Shown here one piece after another: positions 8,425 to 15,865 of a stretch of DNA of 26,723 bases (the first letter of the stretch is position 1; each line of letters starts with the position of its first letter). The position numbers and the translations under genes were made by a program. Source of the stretch: Siphonobacter sp047605205 (GTDB lineage Bacteria > Bacteroidota > Bacteroidia > Cytophagales > Spirosomataceae); the NCBI GenBank assembly GCA_047605205.1, contig JASGGE010000040.1:1-26723 (forward strand), in the 5' to 3' direction. The notes under the pieces are model-generated. The model was not told the DNA's origin and did no database searches. It saw only the letters and a program-made list of their open reading frames with translations.

Positions 8425-8455
8425 ACTGATTTTTATCAAAAAACTAAAAATCAGT
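8425..8455. repeat. Inverted repeat in the predicted 5' leader of the pseudouridine synthase gene
   Basis: ACTGATTTTTA (8425-8435) and its exact complement TAAAAATCAGT (8445-8455) form an 11-bp stem with a 9-base loop. It is not followed by a T-run on the + strand, so it is not a typical terminator there. If transcription starts near 8420 it would lie at the very 5' end of the mRNA. A role in mRNA stability or as an operator is possible. Confidence 0.5.
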
Positions 8456-8604
8456 CGGTTACAGCAGGGATGTTGCACCACATACTTCAGGCAAAGGGTA
8501 TACTATATTTTAGTATCGTTTGACGGAGAATCATTTTCAAGAGCTTGAATTTCATTTCTCTTACTCTCTAATCAAATGTTCCTTTGCGTTAACATTTTTT
8601 AATC

Positions 8605-10188
8605 ATGGCAAAGCAAGAGGGCTCATCACGTAGGCCCCGCTCATCAGGCAAGGATTCTTTTTTCTCTGGCCGCTCGGACAATCAACGTCCTTTTAACAAT
8701 CGCTCAACTGGCAAAAAACCATTTTCAGGTAAGGACGAATTTAATGATCGCCCGAAACGGGATTTTTCATCAGATCGGCCGTTTAACCGTGAAGATAAAT
8801 CGGATTCTTTTGATCGCCGCCCTTCTGATCGTCAAAAACCAAACAGAAACGGGTTCGAACGTAAACAAGGTGGCTCAGACGAACGCCCCAAACGCAGTTT
8901 TTCATCAGATCGCAACGAAGGTAAGGCATTCCGTTCAAAAGATTCTTTTGATCACAAGGACCGCAAGGATAGCTTTTCATCAGATCGCCCGAAACATGCT
9001 TTTTCCTCGGATAGATCCGAAAAGAAACCATTCCGATCAAACGATTTCTCTAACCGCAGGGATCGTAAGGATAATTTTTCGTCGGAACACCCAAACCGTA
9101 ACGGTAATCGCTCAGAAGGGAAACCATTCCGATCAAAAGATTCGGAAAGTTTTTCTTCAGAACGCCGCTTCAATCGTGAAGATAAACCCTTCGGGGATAA
9201 ACCTCGCTTTGACAAACGAAAAGCCTTTGAAAAAGGCGAGCGTTCTGAAAGTGAGCGAAAGTTTGAGAAGAAGCCTTTTGAAAAGAAATCAACGCCTAAA
9301 CATTTTGGAAAACGCTCTGATCACGACGAGACTCGTCCGTTTACGCGTCGCTTTGATACCAAATCAGAATCAGATAAGGTAAAAAACACACCGAATTATG
9401 ATCTGGAACGCTTTAAAGAAAATGCTCCGGAAAAACTTCGGAAAAAGATTGACCGTACTGAACAGGAAAAAAATAGCGATACGGTACGTTTGAATCGGTT
9501 CATAGCTTTATCGGGAGTCTGTTCCCGCCGCGATGCAGATCGGTTAATCGAGTCAGGCGAGATTTCAGTAAATGGTAAGGTTATTACGGAACTGGGGTTC
9601 CAGGTAAAAGCAGGATCAGTTGTACGATACGGCCGTAAAGTCCTGAATCCTGAAAAAATGGTTTACGTTTTATTGAACAAACCGAAAGATTATATCACGA
9701 CGGTAGAAGATGATCGCGAACGCCGTACTGTAATGGAATTGGTTAAAGAGGCCGCCGATCAGCGTATCTATCCGATTGGTCGTTTGGACCGGAATACAAC
9801 CGGATTATTATTATTAACCAATGATGGGGAGTTAGCCGAGAAACTAACGCATCCTTCCAATCAGATTGAAAAAATCTATCAGGTGGAAATTGATAAACCC
9901 ATCACGACGGAAGATTTTGAAGCCCTCAAGAAAGGAGTAGAACTAGAGGATGGGTTTATTAAACCCGATGAACTAAGCATTATCACGCCTGATGCACAAG
10001 TGATTGGAATCCGTATTCACTCGGGGCGTAACCGTATTGTACGCCGTATTTTCGAGAAATTTGGTTATGACGTAACCAAGCTTGACCGCACGGTTTTTGC
10101 GGGTCTGAATAAGAAAGACCTCCCCCGTGGCCAGTGGCGGTACCTTACCCAAAAAGAAGTAATTCGTCTGAAATATTTACTTGGGTAG
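8605..10188 (+). CDS. RluB/RsuA-type rRNA pseudouridine synthase with long charged N-terminal tail
   Basis: This 527-residue protein should convert a uridine to pseudouridine in rRNA, probably 23S. The folded part begins near residue 294: an S4 RNA-binding domain (RLNRFIALSGVCSRRDADRLI, SGEISVNGKVI) and then the RsuA/RluB catalytic domain with YVLLNKPKDYITTV and GRLDRNTTGLLLLTNDG, where Asp395 is the expected catalytic residue. A late GRNRIVRRIFEKFGYDV segment is typical of the family. Residues 1-290 are low-complexity and highly charged, with repeated FSSDR, KPFRS and RKD units, and are predicted to be disordered. RluB of Escherichia coli lacks such a tail, but long charged tails occur in Bacteroidota homologues. 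The ATG at 8605 opens the repeat region directly. A stem-loop terminator follows the stop. Confidence 0.93.
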   Translation: MAKQEGSSRRPRSSGKDSFFSGRSDNQRPFNNRSTGKKPFSGKDEFNDRPKRDFSSDRPFNREDKSDSFDRRPSDRQKPNRNGFERKQGGSDERPKRSFSSDRNEGKAFRSKDSFDHKDRKDSFSSDRPKHAFSSDRSEKKPFRSNDFSNRRDRKDNFSSEHPNRNGNRSEGKPFRSKDSESFSSERRFNREDKPFGDKPRFDKRKAFEKGERSESERKFEKKPFEKKSTPKHFGKRSDHDETRPFTRRFDTKSESDKVKNTPNYDLERFKENAPEKLRKKIDRTEQEKNSDTVRLNRFIALSGVCSRRDADRLIESGEISVNGKVITELGFQVKAGSVVRYGRKVLNPEKMVYVLLNKPKDYITTVEDDRERRTVMELVKEAADQRIYPIGRLDRNTTGLLLLTNDGELAEKLTHPSNQIEKIYQVEIDKPITTEDFEALKKGVELEDGFIKPDELSIITPDAQVIGIRIHSGRNRIVRRIFEKFGYDVTKLDRTVFAGLNKKDLPRGQWRYLTQKEVIRLKYLLG

Positions 10189-10195
10189 AACATGC

Positions 10196-10234
10196 AAAAA
10201 GGCTATTCTGATTACTGAACAGAATAGCCTTTTT
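10196..10234. terminator. Bidirectional stem-loop terminator between convergent genes
   Basis: AAAAAGGCTATTCTG (10196-10210) and CAGAATAGCCTTTTT (10220-10234) form a perfect 15-bp stem with a 9-base loop. It has an A-run on one side and a T-run on the other. It begins 8 bases after the pseudouridine synthase stop and ends 12 bases before the end of the convergent DUF721 gene, so it can serve both as a Rho-independent terminator. Confidence 0.88.
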
Positions 10235-10246
10235 TATGACCAGTGC

Positions 10247-10561
10247 TTAAATAAAGATTACGTCTTTGACAATATCCTCTCCCATTTCCCGATTGATCAG
10301 TTCAATCAACTTGGTTTTAGCCAGAACCAATTCCTGGCGTAAGGGAGCCGACCGAATCTCGATGTAGAGCGTACCTTCCGAAACATACAGCCGGCCCGTC
10401 CGGTTAGCAATTGCTTTTCCGACCAATCTTTCCCAGAAAGCTACCAAATAGGTTTCGCTATATTTATTTTTTAGTTGATATGCCTTAAGCATGTCTTCGA
10501 TCGCTACCTTTAACGTGGTAGTATTTGATTTTCGACGAGTATACTCCCCAGGAATAGGCAT
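10247..10561 (-). CDS. DUF721 / DciA-like protein
   Basis: This 104-residue protein belongs to the DUF721 family, which includes DciA, a loader or regulator of the replicative helicase DnaB in bacteria that lack DnaC. Family marks are the tryptophan-containing AFWERLVGKAIANRT followed by LYVSEGTLYIEIRSAPLRQEL and a helical end AKTKLIELINREMG. An N-terminal basic stretch (YTRRKSNTTTLK) precedes the domain. The short length and compact fold fit Bacteroidota members. It is a single-gene unit with its own promoter at 10590-10621 and a shared terminator at its 3' end. The DciA function is inferred from the family and has not been shown for this subgroup. Confidence 0.85.
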   Translation of the reverse strand: MPIPGEYTRRKSNTTTLKVAIEDMLKAYQLKNKYSETYLVAFWERLVGKAIANRTGRLYVSEGTLYIEIRSAPLRQELVLAKTKLIELINREMGEDIVKDVIFI

Positions 10562-10589
10562 ATCAGTAAAGGCATTAATTTATGGTACA

Positions 10590-10621
10590 CAAAAGTACAT
10601 TAGCCTCAGCTAGAAGTCAAA
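10590..10621 (-). promoter_or_regulatory. Bacteroidota-type promoter for the DUF721 gene
   Basis: Read on the minus strand, TTTG (10621-10618) is followed after 20 bases by TACTTTTG (10597-10590), an exact match to the -33/-7 arrangement TTTG-N19-23-TAnnTTTG. It lies about 30 bases upstream of the start codon, predicting a leader of roughly 20 bases. Confidence 0.65.
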
Positions 10622-10721
10622 TAAAGACAAAAAGAGTGAGTATATGTTAATCAATCGAAAGAATATACTATTTTCGCATGAAGCCCACCCAGTTTTTTAC
10701 TTTAGTAATGTTAAGTATTGA

Positions 10722-11948
10722 ATGACTTCTTCTAAAATTTTATATATCTATCAATTTTTTCGAACGCCTGAAGAGGGTGGTATTATTCGTTCGTATTACC
10801 TGTCGAAAGCGTTGGTAAATGCTGGGCATGCTGTCGAAGTTATTACGAGTCATAATAAACTTCACTACGAGAAAAAAAATGTAGAAGGCATTACGGTACA
10901 TTATCTCCCACTGCATTACGAACAACACTATGGTACCTTAAGAAGACTCTATGTATACTTTATTTTCGTATTAAAAGCCATTCGCTGTGCTTTAAAAATC
11001 AAGCATGTTGAGCGGTGTTACGTTGCCTCAGTCCCACTAAGTGTAGGCTTTATTGGCCTGGCTATGAAATGGTTACGTGGTGTACCTTATTTTTTTGAAG
11101 TAGGTGATCTATGGCCACTAACGCCGATTGAAATGGGTTATTTCAAAAATCGATGGGTACAAAAGTTATTGTACGGCCTAGAGCTTACTTTCTACCGATA
11201 CGCTGATATCATTGTAGGGTTATCCCCGGCTATTCAAATTAATATTCAAAGCCGTATCGCTCAGCCTGAAAAAGTATACTGTATTCCGAATATTGCTGAT
11301 TGCGGCTTTTTTTATCCCACCATAAAAGACCCTGCCTTAGAGCAACGCTGGGATGTGCAGGGAAAATTTGTAATAACCTATTTTGGTTCAATTGGCAAAG
11401 TAGTTCAACTCGAAAGCCTCATTAACACGGCTCGTGAGGGGCGTTCACAAAATAATATCGTTTTTTTAGTCGTGGGGCAAGGTTCTGAACTTGTCCGGCT
11501 ACAGGCCTTAGCCTCCGATTTACCCAATGTTCGCTTTCTCGATCAGGTTAATAAAAAAGACTTACGCAATATTCTCAACATTACGGACGCTGTTTACCTT
11601 TCGTATATGCCCATTCCAGCCCTAAGTACAAATTCTCCTAACAAGTTATTTGAATCACTGGCAGCCGGAAAACTTTCTATTATCAACATTCGGGGCTGGC
11701 ATTGCGAATTAATTGAACAGGCAGGTTGTGGCTTTTATACTGACCCCGAACAGCCCGAGCAGTTTTATCAGAAGCTTAAACCTTACCTTGTCAATCCGGC
11801 TCAACACCTGGCGGCCAGCCAAAAAGCAAGAGCATTAGCCGAGCGTGACTTCTCCCTACAGAAACTTAGCCATGATTTTGTTGCTCTGTTTGCGGAGGAG
11901 ACGCTTGAAAAAGAATTACTTGTTGCTGCCGACAAGTTATCCTTGTAA
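10722..11948 (+). CDS. Family 4 (WbuB-like) glycosyltransferase
   Basis: This 408-residue cytosolic or membrane-associated enzyme should transfer a sugar from a nucleotide-sugar donor onto a growing surface glycan. The N-terminal GT-B half shows YIYQFFRTPEEGGIIRSYYLSKALVNAGH with the glycine-rich acceptor-side loop. The C-terminal half shows the donor-site pattern VITYFGSIGKVVQLESLI, FLVVGQGSE, and SPNKLFESLAAGKLSII with the family glutamate. The overall look is of the WbuB-like branch of family GT4. The acceptor and sugar cannot be deduced. It starts at an ATG with no Shine-Dalgarno sequence; a TACTTTAG element at 10698-10705 is a possible -7 box. It is a solitary glycosyltransferase, with no flippase or polymerase gene nearby. 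Confidence 0.9.
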   Translation: MTSSKILYIYQFFRTPEEGGIIRSYYLSKALVNAGHAVEVITSHNKLHYEKKNVEGITVHYLPLHYEQHYGTLRRLYVYFIFVLKAIRCALKIKHVERCYVASVPLSVGFIGLAMKWLRGVPYFFEVGDLWPLTPIEMGYFKNRWVQKLLYGLELTFYRYADIIVGLSPAIQINIQSRIAQPEKVYCIPNIADCGFFYPTIKDPALEQRWDVQGKFVITYFGSIGKVVQLESLINTAREGRSQNNIVFLVVGQGSELVRLQALASDLPNVRFLDQVNKKDLRNILNITDAVYLSYMPIPALSTNSPNKLFESLAAGKLSIINIRGWHCELIEQAGCGFYTDPEQPEQFYQKLKPYLVNPAQHLAASQKARALAERDFSLQKLSHDFVALFAEETLEKELLVAADKLSL

Positions 11949-12030
11949 CCTTCCTGGTATTATTTAGCTTTGGAGCTGATTTCTACCAAAATCGCCATAA
12001 CTAAATGTCCTAAACATACGCTTATCTACT

Positions 12031-12558
12031 TTGACGCTAAAAAAAATTGTTATCGTTGGCCCTGAATCAACCGGAAAGACCACCTTAACCCAACGATTAG
12101 CCGCCCATTTTGATACCGTCTGGGTTGAAGAGTATGGTCGTATTTACTGCGAACGTTTTGGAAATGACTGTGATGCCCTGGATTTATGTCATATTGCCGC
12201 AGGACAGCTTTACCTGGAAGAAGAAGGCAGCAAAATTGCCCGTCATAACTTACTTTTTTGCGATACTGATCTGTTGGTAACCCAGACTTATGCCGAAATG
12301 TATTTAGGGGAAAGTCCTGAAGTAATTTCCCATCTGGCTCAGGAGCAGCACTATGACTTATACTTACTTCTGGATATAGATGTACCCTGGATTAATGATA
12401 GCATCCGCCTCTTTGCCGACCGCCGCCAATGGCATTTTGACCGCCTGAAAACGCTTCTTCAGGAGCGGCCTTATCAAATCATTTCGGGTCGTTTTGAGGA
12501 GCGTTTTGAACGGGCAAAGCATTGTGTTGAGCAACTGATTTCTTCGCCAGAAAAATAG
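12031..12558 (+). CDS. NadR-type AAA ATPase / nicotinamide riboside kinase domain protein
   Basis: This 175-residue P-loop protein corresponds to the C-terminal kinase domain of NadR (AAA_28 type), which phosphorylates nicotinamide riboside to NMN. The Walker A motif is GPESTGKT at residues 10-17, followed by the typical VEEYGR segment and LLFCDTDLLVTQTYAEMY, then DLYLLLDIDVPW and a late arginine-rich FADRRQWHFDRL. The adenylyltransferase and DNA-binding domains of full NadR are absent. The only start that includes the P-loop strand is a TTG at 12031; an ATG at 12005 runs into a stop two codons later. Bacteroidota often place such kinases beside a PnuC transporter, but none is visible here, so the substrate is probable, not proven. 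Confidence 0.85.
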   Translation: MTLKKIVIVGPESTGKTTLTQRLAAHFDTVWVEEYGRIYCERFGNDCDALDLCHIAAGQLYLEEEGSKIARHNLLFCDTDLLVTQTYAEMYLGESPEVISHLAQEQHYDLYLLLDIDVPWINDSIRLFADRRQWHFDRLKTLLQERPYQIISGRFEERFERAKHCVEQLISSPEK

Positions 12559-12637
12559 CATTCATAGCTACGATGACTCCCCTTATCTCTGCATCAGCTG
12601 GTATTTTCTACCGCTGGTGGTAATTCTATTTACTAAA

Positions 12638-12671
12638 AAAGCCCCATCACAAATTTGTAGTGGGAGCCTTT
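12638..12671. terminator. Imperfect stem-loop terminator after the NadR-type gene
   Basis: The run AAAAAAGCCCCATCACAAA (from 12635) pairs imperfectly with TTTGTAGTGGGAGCCTTT (to 12671). The stem has a small mismatch and a single-base bulge, and a short T-run closes the 3' side. It lies about 80 bases after the NadR-type stop and separates that gene from the phosphoesterase gene. Confidence 0.45.
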
Positions 12672-12767
12672 CGTATGTTAGGTAATTGTTAATCATACAC
12701 ATATAATCTTCTTAAAAGCATAAATTACAATTTCGTGTCGAAAAATGGGGATAAACTATTTTGCGGC

Positions 12768-13616
12768 ATGGAAGTACGTACCCATTTCCGCACAATAGTG
12801 CTCTCTGACATCCACCTGGGTTCAAAAGGATCTAAGGCGAAAGAAGTAACTGGTTTTTTAAAGCAATATACCTGTGATAAGCTCATTCTGAATGGTGATA
12901 TTATCGACGGTTGGCAACTAAAAAAATACGGCAATAGCTGGAAGAAAAAGCATACTGCCTTTTTCCGACAGATATTGAAAATGATCGAGCAGTACGATAC
13001 CCGAGTAATTTATCTGCGGGGAAATCATGACGATTTTCTGGATCATGTACTACCTTTAAAAGTGGGAAAACACTTTTCCATCCGGCTTGATTACGTACTC
13101 AAAACCCGGAAAGGTTATCACTATTACGTTACCCATGGTGATATTTTTGACCGGGTTACCACCCATCTGAAATGGCTGGCGTATGTAGGAGATGCGGGTT
13201 ATACATTACTATTGGGAATCAATAAGTTTTATAATAAATGGCGGGCCTGGCGTGGGTTACCTTATTATTCTCTTTCTCAGGAAATAAAGCTAAAAGTAAA
13301 AGCTGCCGTAAATTATATTTCTGATTTCGAAGAAAAACTTGCTGATTTAGCCCGCTCTAAAGGTTGTCAGGGAATTATTTGTGGACATATTCACCAGCCA
13401 ATTATCCGAATGATTGGCGATATTGAATATCTGAATTCTGGCGACTGGGTGGAATCATTAACCGCCCTTGTTGAAGACCATGAAGGCACCTGGAATTTAG
13501 TCTATTATTCTGCTCACCTTAACCAGCCAGAAGAAGAACCATCCAGCGAAGAAGATGATGAATATGATGATGACATGCTCAAAAGCCTCTTATCTTTGAG
13601 TTCCGTGAAAAGCTAA
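12768..13616 (+). CDS. LpxH-like metallophosphoesterase (UDP-2,3-diacylglucosamine diphosphatase family)
   Basis: This 282-residue dinuclear metallophosphoesterase resembles LpxH, which cleaves UDP-2,3-diacylglucosamine to lipid X in lipid A synthesis. All metal-site motifs are visible: SDIHLG with Asp14 and His16, GDIIDGW with Asp44, GNHDD near residue 86, THGD, and GHIHQP. The conserved ILNGDIIDGWQLKKYGNSW segment fits the COG2908-type branch. I chose the ATG at 12768; an in-frame GTG at 12735 would add 11 residues lacking family character. The C-terminus ends in an unusual acidic tail (EEEPSSEEDDEYDDD). The stop is one base before the next gene's ATG, so the two are surely cotranscribed. 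It could be the pathway LpxH or a paralogue acting on another nucleotide-linked lipid; the window cannot decide. Confidence 0.82.
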   Translation: MEVRTHFRTIVLSDIHLGSKGSKAKEVTGFLKQYTCDKLILNGDIIDGWQLKKYGNSWKKKHTAFFRQILKMIEQYDTRVIYLRGNHDDFLDHVLPLKVGKHFSIRLDYVLKTRKGYHYYVTHGDIFDRVTTHLKWLAYVGDAGYTLLLGINKFYNKWRAWRGLPYYSLSQEIKLKVKAAVNYISDFEEKLADLARSKGCQGIICGHIHQPIIRMIGDIEYLNSGDWVESLTALVEDHEGTWNLVYYSAHLNQPEEEPSSEEDDEYDDDMLKSLLSLSSVKS

Positions 13617-13617
13617 C

Positions 13618-14706
13618 ATGCGAATTTTCTTTTTTATTCAGGGGGAAGGTAGAGGGCATCAAACACAAGCCATTGCCCTCTATCATATTCTGCAACAGGC
13701 TGGGTATACGGTAACTGGTGCTATCGTCGGGACGACTCCCGGCCGCGGAATTCCTACTTTACTTCAACAGCATTTACCTATACCAATGCAGGCTCTTCCT
13801 AGCCCTGCTTTGCTATATAGTGAAAAGAGTAAAGCTCTGGCAGTATGGACTACTTTTCAGAAAAATGCTATTCAAATTCCGCATTTCTGGCAACAAGCCA
13901 AGCTAATTAACACACTAATCAATGCCCATAAGCCCGATGTAATTATCAATTTTTATGAGATGCTTTGTGGGATCTGGCGATGGCAATTCCCTTCAAAAAT
14001 TCCCATCCTTTCTGTTGCCCATCAGTATTTATTGCAGCATCCGGAGTTTAAAACACCGCCCAGCCGCCTTGTTCACCGCTCGATTATCAATAATGTAACA
14101 CGTTTGTCAGCAATTGGTACTACTCGCAAGCTAGCCTTGTCATTTTACGAAATGCCCGATGCTTCCGAAAACGCTATTTACGTAGTGCCTCCTTTGCTAC
14201 GGCCTGAGGTTCAGGAGCTTTCGCCCGTTGCCGAACCTTTTTTACTGGCCTACATGACTCACTATAAACTCGGGCAGGATTTAGAAAAATGGTGCCAGAA
14301 TCATCCTGAAACCAATGTTCTGGCTTTCTGGGATAACCCAAACGCTAATGATATTTCTACACCGCTACCGAATCTAACCTTCCGGCGGGTTAATGCCGAG
14401 CATTTTCTGGATGCCATGCGGAGATGCCAGGGTTTGGTAAGTACTGCTGGCTTTGAATCGATTTGTGAAGCCATGTATCTGGGAAAACCCATAATGCTTT
14501 TTCCTACACCCCGCCATTTTGAGCAGGCAGTTAATGCCTACGATGCCGAACGGGCAGGAACAGGAATACGCGTAACTTCTTTTCTTGATTTAGATCGCTT
14601 CCTGGAATACCTGCCTCAATATCATTCTGTTCAGGTTTCTTTTCAAAACTGGCAACATCGCAGTAACGATCTCTTTCTGAAACATATTAAAGAGGTAACC
14701 AAATAA
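13618..14706 (+). CDS. MurG/GT28-like glycosyltransferase coupled to the LpxH-like gene
   Basis: This 362-residue GT-B fold enzyme likely transfers a sugar to a lipid or surface acceptor. The N-terminus shows the MurG-like opening FFFIQGEGRGHQTQAIALYHIL, with a glycine-rich loop and the acceptor-site histidine. The C-terminal donor site reads LVSTAGFESICEAMYLGKPIMLFP followed by HFEQAVNA, as in the Glyco_trans_1_3 and family 28 groups. A middle hydrophobic stretch could help it sit on the inner membrane, but I see no clear transmembrane helix. Its ATG is one base after the stop of the LpxH-like gene, so translation is probably coupled and the two may act on the same glycolipid. The substrate is unknown. 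A weak inverted repeat follows before the convergent PPK2 gene. Confidence 0.8.
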   Translation: MRIFFFIQGEGRGHQTQAIALYHILQQAGYTVTGAIVGTTPGRGIPTLLQQHLPIPMQALPSPALLYSEKSKALAVWTTFQKNAIQIPHFWQQAKLINTLINAHKPDVIINFYEMLCGIWRWQFPSKIPILSVAHQYLLQHPEFKTPPSRLVHRSIINNVTRLSAIGTTRKLALSFYEMPDASENAIYVVPPLLRPEVQELSPVAEPFLLAYMTHYKLGQDLEKWCQNHPETNVLAFWDNPNANDISTPLPNLTFRRVNAEHFLDAMRRCQGLVSTAGFESICEAMYLGKPIMLFPTPRHFEQAVNAYDAERAGTGIRVTSFLDLDRFLEYLPQYHSVQVSFQNWQHRSNDLFLKHIKEVTK

Positions 14707-14724
14707 GGTTTATCGTATTTTCAA

Positions 14725-14786
14725 GTGTCAGGTTGTTTCAGGCTTGAGCTATTTATCTGAAAGTAGCCTACCCTGAAACTTTACAC
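14725..14786. terminator. Candidate convergent terminator between glycosyltransferase and PPK2 genes
   Basis: GTTTCAGG (14735-14742) and CCTGAAAC (14772-14779) are exact complements 29 bases apart. A looser GTGT/ACAC pair lies outside them. The element fills most of the gap between two convergent genes, but the loop is long and there is no strong T-run, so the call is weak. Confidence 0.3.
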
Positions 14787-14810
14787 GTCAAACCCGCCCA
14801 TCTTAAAGGC

Positions 14811-15698
14811 TTAGTCTTTATCCTGTTCCTCAATGGTAGCGATGAGCTTCTTCAACTCTTTTTGCCGTGCTTCACTAGCCTCAGGGAACTCCATTTTGAA
14901 GGTTTTCAGCTTTTCCAGAATAAGTTTACTCACGATTAGCCTCATGTTTTTCTTATCATCTGCTGGAATCACATACCATGGAGCATTTTTGGTACTGGTT
15001 TCCTGGATAGCATCTTCGTAAGCTTTCATATAATCATCCCAATAGCCACGTTCCTTTACATCACCTTCTTCAAACTTCCAGTTTTTTGAAAGATCATTAA
15101 TTCGTTCAATAAGCCGCTTCCCCTGCTCTTTCTTCGAAACATTCAGGAAAAACTTCATAACAATAATACCATTGCGGTGCAGGTATTTTTCCAGAGCATT
15201 AATGTCTTCATAGCGGTGTTTCCAGACGTCATCCAGATCGTCGGTAAATTCCTCTGGAATGCGTTCATTCTGAAGCAAAATCTCGGGATGCACTTTCACC
15301 ACCAGCACTTCTTCATAATAACTCCGATTGAAAATGGTAATCGTCCCCCGGCGAGGCAATTTGAGCGAAGTACGCCACAAAAAATCATGTTCCTGTTCAA
15401 GTTCCGTAGGTCGCTTAAAGTCAAAAATTTCAACTCCAAAGGGGTTAACCCCCGACATGACATGGCCAATAGTACCATCTTTTCCGGCAGCATCCATTGC
15501 CTGAAAAATCAGTAACAGCCCATAGCGATTATGAGCGTACATTTTTGTTTGAAGCTCATCTATTTCCTTACGGTATTGAGCCAATAAGTTTTCATACTCT
15601 TCTTTAGATGCATACAGGTCATCAATCTTGGTAGAGTATTTTTTTAATTTAAAGGAGCCTCTTACTTCAAACTGGCTAGTATCAATAGGTAACTTCAT
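14811..15698 (-). CDS. Polyphosphate kinase 2 family (polyphosphate:AMP/ADP phosphotransferase)
   Basis: This 295-residue cytosolic enzyme uses inorganic polyphosphate to phosphorylate nucleotides. The PPK2 P-loop is AMDAAGKDGT with Lys73, followed by GVNPFGVEIFDFKRPT and the Walker B-like FNRSYYEEVLVVKVHP (Asn124, Arg125). Later segments EKYLHRNGIIVMKFFLNVSK, GYWDDYMKAYEDAI, and APWYVIPADDKKNMRL are typical of the family. The N-terminal LKKYSTKIDDLYASKEE and the single-domain length of about 300 fit class III enzymes, which accept AMP and ADP; Cytophaga hutchinsonii has a known member. The C-terminus is a charged helix. It is a single-gene unit, convergent with the glycosyltransferase and divergent from msrA. 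No ppk1 or exopolyphosphatase gene is nearby. Confidence 0.93.
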   Translation of the reverse strand: MKLPIDTSQFEVRGSFKLKKYSTKIDDLYASKEEYENLLAQYRKEIDELQTKMYAHNRYGLLLIFQAMDAAGKDGTIGHVMSGVNPFGVEIFDFKRPTELEQEHDFLWRTSLKLPRRGTITIFNRSYYEEVLVVKVHPEILLQNERIPEEFTDDLDDVWKHRYEDINALEKYLHRNGIIVMKFFLNVSKKEQGKRLIERINDLSKNWKFEEGDVKERGYWDDYMKAYEDAIQETSTKNAPWYVIPADDKKNMRLIVSKLILEKLKTFKMEFPEASEARQKELKKLIATIEEQDKD

Positions 15699-15865
15699 CA
15701 GTAACAGGTATTTTGGGTTGGGGATTCAGGGTGGCTTCCGTACGCCTGGTACAAACTTCAAATTTTACAATTATTAACCCTAAATTCAATTGAATTACTT
15801 TATGCTTTCGACGAATCTATTTACAAAAAGTAAACTAACCGAGATTTATTTTGGTTATGGTATAA

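Larger units (their letters stand above)
8248..8604. other. Divergent intergenic region between the PorE-like and pseudouridine synthase genes
   Basis: These 357 AT-rich bases separate two divergent genes and contain no convincing open reading frame. A -7-like element TACCTTTG lies at 8406-8413 on the + strand, without a well-spaced -33 TTTG. It would place a start near 8420 and give the downstream gene a leader of about 185 bases. A perfect 11-bp stem-loop follows immediately at 8425-8455. I could not identify a promoter for the PorE-like gene on the other strand. Confidence 0.5.

Noticed and set aside
8783..9215. Repeated FSSDR/KPFRS-coding units considered as a CRISPR array or DNA repeat element
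   Set aside because: The units are irregular in length and spacing and are in frame within one coding sequence, so they are protein low-complexity repeats.
8744..9382. A 212-codon frame overlapping the pseudouridine synthase tail
   Set aside because: It is a second frame of the repetitive, arginine-rich tail sequence and lacks any domain; the tail is continuous with the enzyme in the main frame.
12735..12767. GTG start for the LpxH-like gene
   Set aside because: The extra 11 residues add no family sequence, and the ATG at 12768 sits at the normal distance before SDIHLG.
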